NCBI GenBank assembly: GCA_017414585.1
Contig: JAFQLN010000054.1
Span: 1 to 15,575 of the forward strand
Direction: 5' to 3'
Source: Clostridia bacterium
GTDB lineage: Bacteria; Bacillota_A; Clostridia; Oscillospirales; CAG-272
DNA: 15,575 bases
This document shows, one piece after another, positions 6,879 to 14,125 of the stretch. Numbering within the stretch: the first letter of the stretch is position 1; each line of letters opens with the position of its first letter. The notes beneath the pieces are model-generated. The model did not search any database, had not been told where the DNA came from, and saw only the letters and a program-made list of their open reading frames with translations. The position numbers and the translations under genes were made by a program.

Positions 6879-7958
6879 ATGAGAGAAAAATTAAGATGTG
6901 CCGTGATCGGCGCAACCGGTATGGTCGGTCAGAGATTCCTGACCCTTCTTGAAAATCATCCCTACTTCCAGGTAACCGGCGTTGTAGCAAGTCCCCGCAC
7001 CGCAGGCAAGACCTACGAAGAAGCTGTCAGCGGCAGATGGAAAATGGCTGCCCCGATCCCGGAAGAAGTCAGAAAGATGGTCATCATCAACTCCGAAGCC
7101 ATTGATGAAGTCAAGAAAATCGCGGATTTCGTATTCTGCGCAGTCGATCTGCTGAAGGATGAAACCCGTGCGCTGGAAGAAGCATACGCAAGAGCCGAAC
7201 TGCCCGTAATCTCCAACAACGCCGCAAACCGCTGGACGAGCGACGTACCGATGGTCATTCCGGAAATCAACCCCGAACACCTTTCCGTCATCGCAAGCCA
7301 GAAGAAGCGTCTGGGCACCAAGCGCGGCTTCATCGCCGTCAAGCCGAACTGCTCCATCCAGTCCTACGTTCCCATGCTTTCTCCCCTGCTCAAGTACGGC
7401 ATCAAGGAAGTCGTCGTCACAACCTATCAGGCAATCTCGGGCGCCGGCAAGAACTTTGAAACATGGCCGGAAATGATCGACAACGTCATTCCCTACATCG
7501 GCGGCGAAGAAGAAAAGAGCGAAAAGGAACCGCTCAAGATTTGGGGCGAAGTCCGCGGCGATGCGATTGTTCCCGCAGAAAACCCGAAGATCACCGCACA
7601 GTGCATCCGCGTTCCCGTAACCGACGGTCACACCGCAGCCGTATTTGTCAAGTTTGAAAACACCCCGCCGAAGGAAACGATTCTCGCAGACTGGGCAGGT
7701 TACCGCGGTATGCCGCAGATGCTCGAACTTCCCTCCGCTCCCGAACAGTTCATCACCTATTTTGAAGAAGACAACCGTCCGCAGATCAAGCCCGACCGCG
7801 AAATTTACAACGGCATGGGCATCACAGTCGGCAGACTCCGTCCCGATACCGTTTATGACTACAAGTTCATCGGTATGTCGCACAACACCCTTCGCGGTGC
7901 AGCCGGCGGCGCTGTCCTTATCGCAGAACTGCTGTATAGACAGGGATACCTCGACTGA
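6879..7958 (+). CDS. asd: Aspartate-semialdehyde dehydrogenase
   Basis: This 359-aa cytosolic enzyme makes aspartate semialdehyde from aspartyl phosphate with NADPH, the branch point to lysine/diaminopimelate, threonine and methionine. The NADP-binding motif GATGMVGQ is at 11-18. The catalytic cysteine C158 is in KPNCSIQSY, and the general base H251 in PVTDGHTAAV. The spacing and the NCS(I)Q active site resemble the archaeal/fungal-type branch of Asd rather than the E. coli branch. The ATG follows GAGGAGG at a 6-nt spacing. It is a single-gene unit between its own promoter and a bidirectional terminator. One of the window's three GGCC sites is inside it (7465-7468). Confidence 0.95.
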   Translation: MREKLRCAVIGATGMVGQRFLTLLENHPYFQVTGVVASPRTAGKTYEEAVSGRWKMAAPIPEEVRKMVIINSEAIDEVKKIADFVFCAVDLLKDETRALEEAYARAELPVISNNAANRWTSDVPMVIPEINPEHLSVIASQKKRLGTKRGFIAVKPNCSIQSYVPMLSPLLKYGIKEVVVTTYQAISGAGKNFETWPEMIDNVIPYIGGEEEKSEKEPLKIWGEVRGDAIVPAENPKITAQCIRVPVTDGHTAAVFVKFENTPPKETILADWAGYRGMPQMLELPSAPEQFITYFEEDNRPQIKPDREIYNGMGITVGRLRPDTVYDYKFIGMSHNTLRGAAGGAVLIAELLYRQGYLD

Positions 7959-7963
7959 AAACA

Positions 7964-8008
7964 AAAAAATGTCCGATCCGGGATCATTTTCCAGATCGGA
8001 CATTTTTT
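7964..8008. terminator. Bidirectional intrinsic terminator between asd and the R-M gene
   Basis: A 15-bp perfect stem, AAAAAATGTCCGATC (7964-7978) against GATCGGACATTTTTT (7994-8008), has a 15-nt loop. Runs of T follow on both strands, so it can end asd transcripts and those of the convergent methyltransferase-endonuclease gene. Confidence 0.9.
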
Positions 8009-8035
8009 ATGTCAAACAAGTTTTTCTGCCCACAA

Positions 8036-10072
8036 TTACATATGATTTTCAACTGTTTCATGCCACTTGCACTCAAAACTGCACACCGATATTGGCATAC
8101 CGATAAATTGTACATCAAATTTCAATGTCGGCTCCACTTCTGTTTCAGCATTGTGAATTCTGAAGCTCAGCTGCCATCCATTATCTAAAAACATCTCCAC
8201 TGTATTGTCACTATCCGGTCTGAAGGCAAGTTCGATGATTCTTGTCGGCATTTCAATGAGCGGCACTGTGAATGCTGCCACTTTCTTTTCGGCAGGCTGA
8301 TTTAAAGTTCCGTACATATTGAAGGTCCTAATAATAGTCACTCTCTGTTTATCCTTACTGATTATTTTGTAATAATCATTTGTACCGATTAAATGCTCAA
8401 TGATTCTCCTAGGCAAAGCCGTTTCTTCCTGATAAGCTCGCTTTACTTCTTCTATGAACGCCTGCAGAAGAGGAGTATATATCCGCGAACCCTTTTCAGA
8501 AATTTCAGACCATTTCTTTTTATTCGTTTTTTCTTCTTTTAGATATTGAAAAATCGGATTCACCGCATCCCAGTATATCTGACTGCACGGTATGGAATAC
8601 CATTCATAGCCGAAATCAAGCTGATGACTCAATCTGCTGTGCTTAACTGCTTCATGATTATGTTTGATGCTTAACCCGATTTCCCATCCATTTTCATTGT
8701 TCTTTATTACAAGATCGCGAACATCTCCCTTTACGCCGCTCTTATCATTCTGAAAAGCCAGCGTCAACTGTGTCTCCTCAAACATCAATTTTGGCTCAAG
8801 TTCTAAAAGCGTACAGATTGCCGCTTCTGCTGATATCACATATGTATCCTGCATTTCTTGTTCGAGTTTATTCCACGCTCTAGCATTTGCAGCAAAACCG
8901 GAATTATCCACAATCTCTATTTTCCTGTAGGTCTGCAAAACGTGTTTCATCGTCTGCATCCAGACATATTCATATGCTCGTCCCTGATCATTGCTTTTAT
9001 TTTTTTCTTTTTTCCTATTATCCACCTTTGCATCCATGACCTCGTTATCAACAATAACTTCTGAGCCTCTTCCCTCCAGATATTTTTTTATTGCACATGC
9101 GATTTCATAAGCGAGAGGTACTGGAACCGCATTTCCGATCATTTTATAAGCGTCATTGATATCTTCATATATAAACCTGAAATCATCCGGAAATCCCTGA
9201 ATTCTTGCAATTTCACGGACAGTCATACGTCTGTACAGCTTCTCGCTTCCTTGTGCGAAAATACATTGATTCTCTCCCACTTTAACCATTTTTGGAGCCT
9301 GCGGATGAATCTGACACTGTCTGCCGGATGCCTGAACTGTAAATGCCTGTTCATCCCACCCCTTCACACGATTTCTACTCATAAAAATCGGTGAATATGA
9401 GCCAACATAATACTCATTATTATTGACAGAATACGGATTATGATGATTCTTTTCCGCAGCAGGAACCGCAGTATCCTGCAAATCCCATATCACATCTCTT
9501 AAAGTACGTTTTTTCGCATCATCCTTCGTTGACCCTCTCGGGAAACCAAATTCAATTTTTAAATCCTTTCGGAATCCAATATAGAAAACCCGTTTTCTTT
9601 CTTCTGCCGTCCCATAATCTTTCGCATTAACCAGATAGAAATAGACATCATATCCTGCTTCATCAAAAAGCGACAGGATACTGTGAACTGCAGAAGAATG
9701 TCTGGAAGCGAGCATTCCGCTTACATTTTCCGCCAAAAAAAATTTCGGCTGAAAATCTTTTAATATTCTGACATACTCATAAAACAACTGTCCTCTTGTA
9801 TCTTTAATCCCCTTTAAAGAACCGGCTTCAGACCAAGATTGACATGGTGGTCCTCCAATAATACCAGCGATTTCCCCATCAATAAATTGTTCTATATCCT
9901 GTTTTTTTATCTTCCGTATATCTTCTTCTATCAAGTGCGTCTTTGGATGGTTGACCCTATAGGTTTCCCATATCGTTTCATCATACTCATTTGCTACTGA
10001 AATCTCGAATCCTGCTCTCTCAAACCCCAGATCAAGACCTCCACAGCCGCTGAACAAACTGATAATTTTCAC
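8036..10072 (-). CDS. Fused cytosine-C5 DNA methyltransferase / HaeIII-family restriction endonuclease, predicted target GGCC
   Basis: This is a single 678-aa chain. Residues 1-335 are a C5-methyltransferase: motif [13 protein letters not shown] (6-17), motif [11 protein letters not shown] with catalytic C77, motif VI ENV (115-117), motif VIII region SRNRVKGW (232-239), and motif [13 protein letters not shown] (313-324). It resembles M.HaeIII, which methylates the inner C of GGCC, across its whole length. This includes the target-recognition stretch ([24 protein letters not shown] at 244-260). After a charged linker (about 336-358), residues 359-678 match the HaeIII endonuclease family: [10 protein letters not shown] (360-369), GDVRDLVIK (449-457), [19 protein letters not shown] (464-482). 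Candidate catalytic residues are D450, D453, E464 and K470. Each half has about the length of its free-standing relative. The start is GTG, with GGGGG 9 nt upstream, aligning with the usual MTase N-terminus. The gene is AT-richer than its neighbours, suggesting acquisition by transfer. It contains no GGCC itself. Confidence 0.92.
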   Translation of the reverse strand: MKIISLFSGCGGLDLGFERAGFEISVANEYDETIWETYRVNHPKTHLIEEDIRKIKKQDIEQFIDGEIAGIIGGPPCQSWSEAGSLKGIKDTRGQLFYEYVRILKDFQPKFFLAENVSGMLASRHSSAVHSILSLFDEAGYDVYFYLVNAKDYGTAEERKRVFYIGFRKDLKIEFGFPRGSTKDDAKKRTLRDVIWDLQDTAVPAAEKNHHNPYSVNNNEYYVGSYSPIFMSRNRVKGWDEQAFTVQASGRQCQIHPQAPKMVKVGENQCIFAQGSEKLYRRMTVREIARIQGFPDDFRFIYEDINDAYKMIGNAVPVPLAYEIACAIKKYLEGRGSEVIVDNEVMDAKVDNRKKEKNKSNDQGRAYEYVWMQTMKHVLQTYRKIEIVDNSGFAANARAWNKLEQEMQDTYVISAEAAICTLLELEPKLMFEETQLTLAFQNDKSGVKGDVRDLVIKNNENGWEIGLSIKHNHEAVKHSRLSHQLDFGYEWYSIPCSQIYWDAVNPIFQYLKEEKTNKKKWSEISEKGSRIYTPLLQAFIEEVKRAYQEETALPRRIIEHLIGTNDYYKIISKDKQRVTIIRTFNMYGTLNQPAEKKVAAFTVPLIEMPTRIIELAFRPDSDNTVEMFLDNGWQLSFRIHNAETEVEPTLKFDVQFIGMPISVCSFECKWHETVENHM

Positions 10073-10112
10073 TCTATGATTCCCCCGTTATTCTAACTGC
10101 TATATATAAAGT

Positions 10113-10141
10113 ATTATATGCAAAAACGATAGAATTGTCAA
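10113..10141 (-). promoter_or_regulatory. Consensus SigA promoter of the methyltransferase-endonuclease gene
   Basis: On the minus strand TTGACA (10141-10136) and TATAAT (10118-10113) are separated by 17 nt, both perfect. It starts only 9 nt past the stop of the upstream membrane-protein gene, so the R-M gene has its own promoter while also lying in the path of read-through from that gene. Confidence 0.9.
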
Positions 10142-10149
10142 TATTATTC

Positions 10150-11220
10150 TCAATCCTCCCGCATCCGCATCACGCTCATCAGCAGAACCGGCGCAAGAAT
10201 CATGCCTCCCACGCCGCCGAGCTTGAGTCCCGCGAACAGTACCGCCAGTGCCACAAACGGATGCACCCCCGTCATGCGTCCGATTACCCGCGGCTCGAGA
10301 AACTGCCGGACAGCGTACACCACGCCCTGCAGGATGAACAGCGATACCGCGCGCCGCATCTCCCCCGTCAGCAGGCACCACAGCGCCCACGGAACGAGCA
10401 CAATGCCGCACCCGAACAGGGGAAGCGCATCGACTGCGGCAGTCAGAAATGCCAGTGCGAGCGGATTGTCCGCGCCGATCAGGGAGAAGCCCGCTGCCAG
10501 TTCCGCAAACGTAACCGTTGTCAGGAACGCATACGCCCGCAGATATGCAAAAACCGCATCGCTGAACCGCCCGAAGGAACGTGCAATCCTCTCCACCCGG
10601 TCCCCGGATGCAAAACAGCCGATCACCGCACGCACGCTCTTCCCCACACCGTCCATGTCCGCTGTCAGATACAGAAACGCGATCACGGCAATCAGCAGCG
10701 ACATGATCCCGCCGGGAAAGCCCGTCACCATCGACGAAAACACCCCCGCCGCCGTACTGCCCAGCTCCCCTGCCGCCGCACGGATCGCGCCTGTGACGAT
10801 CTCCTCCATCTGACCGCTGCCGGATATGTCTCCGATCATGGAAAAATGCGTCCGCAGTGTCTGTGTGAGTGCACCAACCCTCTCTGCCGCCTCTGAGACT
10901 GCTCCTGCGGCACGTTCCGGCAGAAGTTCCGCAATACTGCACAGCTGTTCCCAGAGTCTGCCGGAAAGCGACGACAGCCCGCAGACCGCTGCCAGGCAGA
11001 CGAGTATTCCCCATACCGTGCATCCCGTCTTTTCGCGCACCCTGCACAGCCGGCTCAAAAACACCCCTGCCGGACGGATGAACCGCGCCGCCGCATAAGC
11101 CGCCGCAAACGGAAAAATCACCGCCCCCGCCGCTCCGCGCACACGTTCCGACAGAAGCAGTGCCGTCAGCGCTGCCAGAGCGATCACCCAGAACATCCGC
11201 CCCGTCTTCTTTTCCTCCAT
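10150..11220 (-). CDS. AI-2E/YtvI-family integral membrane protein
   Basis: This 356-aa protein has two hydrophobic segments near the N-terminus (about 8-46), another at 65-85, and several after 170 (170-186, 225-250, 252-290, 292-305, 320-350). Family signatures are DALPLFGCGIVLVPW (264-278) and RQFLEPRVIGRMTGVHPF (305-322), followed by GLKLGGVGGMILAPVLL. The family (PerM/YtvI) includes proposed autoinducer-2 exporters and ion antiporters; in spore formers YtvI-like members are sporulation-associated. The actual substrate cannot be read from sequence. I start at the ATG at 11220, which has GGGAGG (11232-11227) 6 nt upstream. The open frame continues far upstream, but that extension is antisense to two real genes. 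It is divergent from the next gene. Confidence 0.85.
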   Translation of the reverse strand: MEEKKTGRMFWVIALAALTALLLSERVRGAAGAVIFPFAAAYAAARFIRPAGVFLSRLCRVREKTGCTVWGILVCLAAVCGLSSLSGRLWEQLCSIAELLPERAAGAVSEAAERVGALTQTLRTHFSMIGDISGSGQMEEIVTGAIRAAAGELGSTAAGVFSSMVTGFPGGIMSLLIAVIAFLYLTADMDGVGKSVRAVIGCFASGDRVERIARSFGRFSDAVFAYLRAYAFLTTVTFAELAAGFSLIGADNPLALAFLTAAVDALPLFGCGIVLVPWALWCLLTGEMRRAVSLFILQGVVYAVRQFLEPRVIGRMTGVHPFVALAVLFAGLKLGGVGGMILAPVLLMSVMRMRED

Positions 11221-11350
11221 CTCCGACCTCCCACATAACTTTATTACATAGTATTCCCGCACATCGGATTTTCTTCCCGCTCCGCGCATAAGGAACGGCA
11301 AAAACAGCAGGAAATTTCTGATAGTTATTTTTAAATTTTCCGCAGAATAC

Positions 11351-11379
11351 TTTACTTTTTCCCATGTATCTGCTACAAT
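11351..11379 (+). promoter_or_regulatory. Probable promoter of the MetH-activation-domain gene
   Basis: TTTACT (11351-11356), a 17-nt spacer and TACAAT (11374-11379) preceded by TG (extended -10, TGCTACAAT). It lies 34 nt before the ATG, in the 192-nt space between the divergent genes. I saw no equally good promoter for the membrane-protein gene on the other strand. Confidence 0.6.
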
Positions 11380-11412
11380 ATAAAATGCAAATCCTTGAAG
11401 GGAGATCAAACC

Positions 11413-12129
11413 ATGTTTACAGAAAACTATGCAGGCGGCGTTTTTCTCAGCTTTGAAAACCCGCTCACGCTTTCCGATGAAGTGAAGGCCAAACTGATCG
11501 AAAAATGGGATGCAGCCAACGAAGACGGCGAAGTGGAAGATCTCATCGCCGAAGCGGAAGCGATTGCAGCCCCCAAAGGCTTCATTATGCCGACTGACAT
11601 CGACGAAATTGGCGACGGTTATGTTGTCTTGAACGGCATCCGTTTCAAGAGCGTCCTTCTCGCAGATAAGCTCGCACCCGCATACGAAGCCGGATCCAAA
11701 ATCTACTTCTTCACCATGACCTGCGGAATGGAACTGCACGAATGGGCAATGGCAAACCCGGACGTTCTTCTCAAAGGCGTAGCGGAAGATATCTGCCTCA
11801 CCTACCTCAGCATCGCAGGGCGTGCTCTCCGTCAGTACGTACAGGACAATTTCTACGCGGGCAAGCATTTCTCCGCCATGAACCCCGGTTCTCTCCCCGC
11901 ATGGAATATCCGCGGACAGGTTCCGACGTTTGAACTGCTCGGCGAAGGCGCGGTCCGCTGCGGCGTGTCCATCGGCGAATCCATGCTCATGACGCCCTTC
12001 AAATCCGGTTCCGGCGTTTACTTTGAAACCGCGCACGATTACGAAAACTGTATGTTCTGCGACAAGCTCGACTGCCCCAACCGCCGCGCCAAGTACACAA
12101 TGGACTATCCGGCAGCACAGGAAGTATAA
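11413..12129 (+). CDS. MetH activation domain-like protein (free-standing)
   Basis: This 238-aa soluble protein resembles the activation (SAM-binding) domain of cobalamin-dependent methionine synthase, which supports reductive remethylation of the corrinoid using S-adenosylmethionine. The matching part is about 145-227: FSAMNPGSLPAWNIRGQ (153-169), GVSIGESMLMTPFKSGSGVYF (184-204), then a cysteine block C213-x2-C216-x4-C221 (CMFCDKLDC) ending NRRAKY. Small free-standing proteins of this type occur in Clostridia and may reactivate corrinoid proteins or a split MetH; none is encoded in this window. I chose the ATG at 11413 because AGGGAG lies 8 nt upstream; a TTG at 11395 opens the frame but overlaps that site. 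One GGCC lies at 11487-11490. Confidence 0.75.
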   Translation: MFTENYAGGVFLSFENPLTLSDEVKAKLIEKWDAANEDGEVEDLIAEAEAIAAPKGFIMPTDIDEIGDGYVVLNGIRFKSVLLADKLAPAYEAGSKIYFFTMTCGMELHEWAMANPDVLLKGVAEDICLTYLSIAGRALRQYVQDNFYAGKHFSAMNPGSLPAWNIRGQVPTFELLGEGAVRCGVSIGESMLMTPFKSGSGVYFETAHDYENCMFCDKLDCPNRRAKYTMDYPAAQEV

Positions 12130-12198
12130 ATTCTCAAAAATCACGCAGACTATCGGCATCACAAACCCGATATAACACAGAATAGAAAGGAACTCCGT

Positions 12199-12801
12199 AT
12201 GAAAACCACTTTCATGAAACGAATATTCACCGTCCTTCTCGTCTGCCTGTCCGTGGGCGCACTCTTCACCGCCTGCTCCGGCAACAAGACCTCGGACGGG
12301 GGCGGAGATTTGGGTGAAACTGTTATGGTACAGATTGAAATGGAAAACGGCGGCATCATCAAGCTCGAGCTTTATCCCGAAAAGGCTCCCATCACCGTCG
12401 AAAACTTTGTCTCTCTCGTTAAGGAAGGCTTCTATGACGGGCTCATCTTCCACCGCGTCATCAAGGACTTCATGATTCAGGGCGGCGACCCGGAAGGCAC
12501 CGGCATGGGCGGCTCGAAGAACAAGATCAAGGGCGAATTCGCTGTCAACGGCGTGCAGAACGACATCTCCCACCTCCGCGGCGTTATCTCCATGGCGCGC
12601 AGCCAGAAGTATGACTCCGCATCTTCGCAGTTCTTCATCTGCCACGCGGACTCCACCTTCCTCGACGGACAGTATGCCGCATTCGGCAAGGTTATCGAGG
12701 GCATCGAAGTTGTGGATGAAATCGCTTCCGTTCCCACCGGCAAGAACGACCGTCCGAAGGAAGACGTTGTGATCAAGTCCATCACCCTCATCGAAGAATA
12801 A
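12199..12801 (+). CDS. Cyclophilin-type peptidyl-prolyl isomerase, predicted lipoprotein
   Basis: This 200-aa protein catalyses cis-trans isomerisation of Xaa-Pro bonds, here probably outside the membrane to assist folding of exported proteins. A lipoprotein signal (MKTTFMKRIF, hydrophobic 10-24) ends at LFTAC with C26 as the lipidated residue; F at -3 makes it a slightly unusual lipobox. A Gly/Ser/Asp linker runs to about 40. The cyclophilin fold follows: FHRVI with R86, DFMIQGGD (F91, M92, Q94), GVISMAR (128-134), SQFFI (143-147), and LDGQYAAFG (155-163), where the tryptophan of human cyclophilin is replaced by Y. AAAGGAA is 6 nt before the ATG. It follows the MetH-activation gene by 69 nt and may be cotranscribed with it; a short TATCGG/CCGATA inverted repeat lies between (12151-12172). 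Confidence 0.93.
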   Translation: MKTTFMKRIFTVLLVCLSVGALFTACSGNKTSDGGGDLGETVMVQIEMENGGIIKLELYPEKAPITVENFVSLVKEGFYDGLIFHRVIKDFMIQGGDPEGTGMGGSKNKIKGEFAVNGVQNDISHLRGVISMARSQKYDSASSQFFICHADSTFLDGQYAAFGKVIEGIEVVDEIASVPTGKNDRPKEDVVIKSITLIEE

Positions 12802-12818
12802 TTTCTCCAAATCATAAC

Positions 12819-12853
12819 AGCAGATCGTACCAAAACGGTATGGTCTGCTTTTT
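12819..12853 (+). terminator. Intrinsic terminator after the cyclophilin gene
   Basis: A 13-bp stem (AGCAGATCGTACC at 12819-12831 with GGTATGGTCTGCT at 12837-12849, two G-T pairs) has a 5-nt AAAAC loop and is followed by a T run (12849-12853) and more T. It lies 17 nt past the stop codon. Confidence 0.9.
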
Positions 12854-12888
12854 GTTTTGCCGGAGCCGGTATTTATTTTGATATTTTT

Positions 12889-12916
12889 CTAAATACTATT
12901 GACAAAAAGTATTTAG
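12889..12916. promoter_or_regulatory. Palindromic operator candidate over the -35 box
   Basis: A perfect 9-bp inverted repeat, CTAAATACT (12889-12897) and AGTATTTAG (12908-12916), encloses the TTGACA -35 box (12899-12904) in its 10-nt centre. A dimeric repressor bound here would block RNA polymerase. The ArsR-family protein encoded second in the same operon is the obvious candidate. Confidence 0.65.
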
Positions 12917-12927
12917 ACAGTTATAAT
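12899..12927 (+). promoter_or_regulatory. Consensus SigA promoter of the 187-aa protein/ArsR operon
   Basis: TTGACA (12899-12904), a 17-nt spacer, TATAAT (12922-12927); both hexamers are perfect. It is followed by a strong AAAGGAGGTG ribosome binding site (12937-12946). A promoter this strong overlapped by a palindrome suggests a repressed, inducible unit. Confidence 0.9.
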
Positions 12928-12952
12928 AATACTCAGAAAGGAGGTGTCCGTT

Positions 12953-13516
12953 ATGACACAGAACTACTTACCGAAAGACGCGGCGGATTACCCGAAAGTC
13001 TCCGCAGCACGAACCTTCATGGTCGAAACCGCGCTGAAATACGCCGGCGAATACGAAACCGAACTGCAATCCCTGCCGAAAGACGCAGGACTGCAGAAAA
13101 AAATCCTGTCCATCCAGAAGCATATGGCAGAACACTGCGCCACATTCGCGGCAATGGGCTTCAATCAAAGCACATGGAGCGAGCAGATCACGCTCTGCAA
13201 AAAACGCCTGAGCCATGCAAATCTCCTCGCACCGTATGAAGAAACTCTCAGCACCCTGAACGAAGACGAACGCTTCACCTTCATCCTGTACGTCCATGCA
13301 AACTGGCTGCTGCACAACGCCTTCATCGACAAACACCTCGCACAGCTCCAAACCGCCCGCGCCAACGGAAAGCCCGAAGCAGCCTTTGAAGACCGCATCA
13401 TCCTCGGCACCGTCTATACCGTCTGCCGCGCGTGGCGCACATGGTGGAAGGAAAACGGCACCGCAGCGTTCGATTTGTACACGTATGAAGACAGCCCGTG
13501 GGAGGACAACGCATGA
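12953..13516 (+). CDS. Hypothetical protein, 187 aa, paired with ArsR regulator
   Basis: I do not recognise this family. The protein is soluble and probably mostly helical, with no signal peptide or membrane segment. A tryptophan-rich stretch lies near the C-terminus (CRAWRTWW at 158-165), followed by an acidic tail (TYEDSPWEDNA). Histidines are scattered (H57, H61, H88, H115, H121, H128), but no clear metal or catalytic motif is seen. The ATG at 12953 is chosen because GGAGG lies 8 nt upstream; a GTG at 12944 overlaps that site. Its stop overlaps the ArsR start as ATGA, so the two are translationally coupled and probably function together: it may be the regulator's target, a partner protein or an enzyme induced by the same signal. 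Coding composition is like the host's. Confidence 0.8.
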   Translation: MTQNYLPKDAADYPKVSAARTFMVETALKYAGEYETELQSLPKDAGLQKKILSIQKHMAEHCATFAAMGFNQSTWSEQITLCKKRLSHANLLAPYEETLSTLNEDERFTFILYVHANWLLHNAFIDKHLAQLQTARANGKPEAAFEDRIILGTVYTVCRAWRTWWKENGTAAFDLYTYEDSPWEDNA

Positions 13517-14055
13517 GTGAACGAGATGCTGTCACCATCTTCAAGGCACTGGGAGACCAGTCCCGGCTGTCCATCGTGCGGATGCTTCTTGAAGGGGAAT
13601 CGTACGTCGAGCTGATCGCCAGCCGGCTGGAACTGACAAGCGCAACGGTCAGTCACCACCTGAAAAAGCTGGAAAGCGCCGGACTGGTCGAGTGCCGCCG
13701 GACACAGTTCTATATGATCTACTCCCTCCGGCGCGAAATCCTCACCGAAAGTCTCGAAAGCCTCATAGGAACGCTCCCCGTCCCCGACGATGACACGAAA
13801 TATAAACAAGCTGTCATCGACACATTCTTTGTGTACGGACGCCTGACAGCGCTTCCCGCACAGCGAAAAAAACGCGAAGTGGTGCTGAAATATATCCTCG
13901 AGCCGCTGCAGGAAAACGGGCATGGAAAAGCCTACACGGAAAAGGAAATCAACGAACACATCCTGCGCTACCACGACGACTACTGCACCATCCGGCGCGA
14001 GATGATCGCGTTTGGGCTGGTGAAGCGGGAGCATGAGACTTACATCATTCTATAA
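13513..14055 (+). CDS. ArsR-family HTH regulator with C-terminal DUF2087
   Basis: This 180-aa protein has a winged helix at about 1-75 (FKALGDQSRLSIVRMLLEGE; recognition helix SATVSHHLKKLE, 43-54) and a DUF2087 domain at about 104-178 (GRLTALPAQRKKREVVLKYI, YTEKEINEHILRYHDDYCTIRREM). The CxC metal site of arsenic or cadmium sensors is absent; the equivalent helix reads YVELIAS, so a metal ligand at that place is unlikely. DUF2087 is commonly attached to such regulators but its role is not known to me. I chose the ATG at 13513, with GGGAGG 7 nt upstream, over the GTG at 13498. It overlaps the 187-aa gene by 4 nt, and the palindrome over the operon promoter is its likely binding site. Confidence 0.9.
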   Translation: MSERDAVTIFKALGDQSRLSIVRMLLEGESYVELIASRLELTSATVSHHLKKLESAGLVECRRTQFYMIYSLRREILTESLESLIGTLPVPDDDTKYKQAVIDTFFVYGRLTALPAQRKKREVVLKYILEPLQENGHGKAYTEKEINEHILRYHDDYCTIRREMIAFGLVKREHETYIIL

Positions 14056-14118
14056 GAAAAAAGCGCACCTGCCGGACAATCCGCAAACGGACAGTCTTCC
14101 GGAAAGTGCGCTTTTCTT
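14054..14118. terminator. Bidirectional terminator between the ArsR and lipoprotein genes
   Basis: AAAAGCGCAC (14059-14068) pairs with GTGCGCTTTT (14106-14115). Flanking A and T runs extend the pairing and give T runs on both strands. The long loop has its own stems, CCGGA/TCCGG (14072-14076/14098-14102) and TCCG/CGGA. It lies between two convergent genes and serves both. Confidence 0.8.
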
Positions 14119-14125
14119 ATTTCGT

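Noticed and set aside
6891..8003. 370-codon open frame on the minus strand opposite asd
   Set aside because: asd has complete catalytic motifs, a promoter and a ribosome binding site. The antisense frame has none of these and runs through the terminator.
8700..9070. Possible separate start for the endonuclease half (ATG of MDAKVDNRK)
   Set aside because: The only nearby purine run (GAGG) is 2 nt from the ATG, too close to act as a ribosome binding site, and the frame is continuous with the methyltransferase. The fusion reading is kept.
10150..12810. 886-codon open frame on the minus strand
   Set aside because: Only its last 356 codons (start at 11220 with GGGAGG) are a real AI-2E-type gene. 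The rest is antisense to the well-supported cyclophilin and MetH-activation genes.
13513..14055. Arsenic or cadmium resistance regulator
   Set aside because: The metal-binding CxC of the HTH helix is missing, and no arsenic efflux or reductase gene is nearby.
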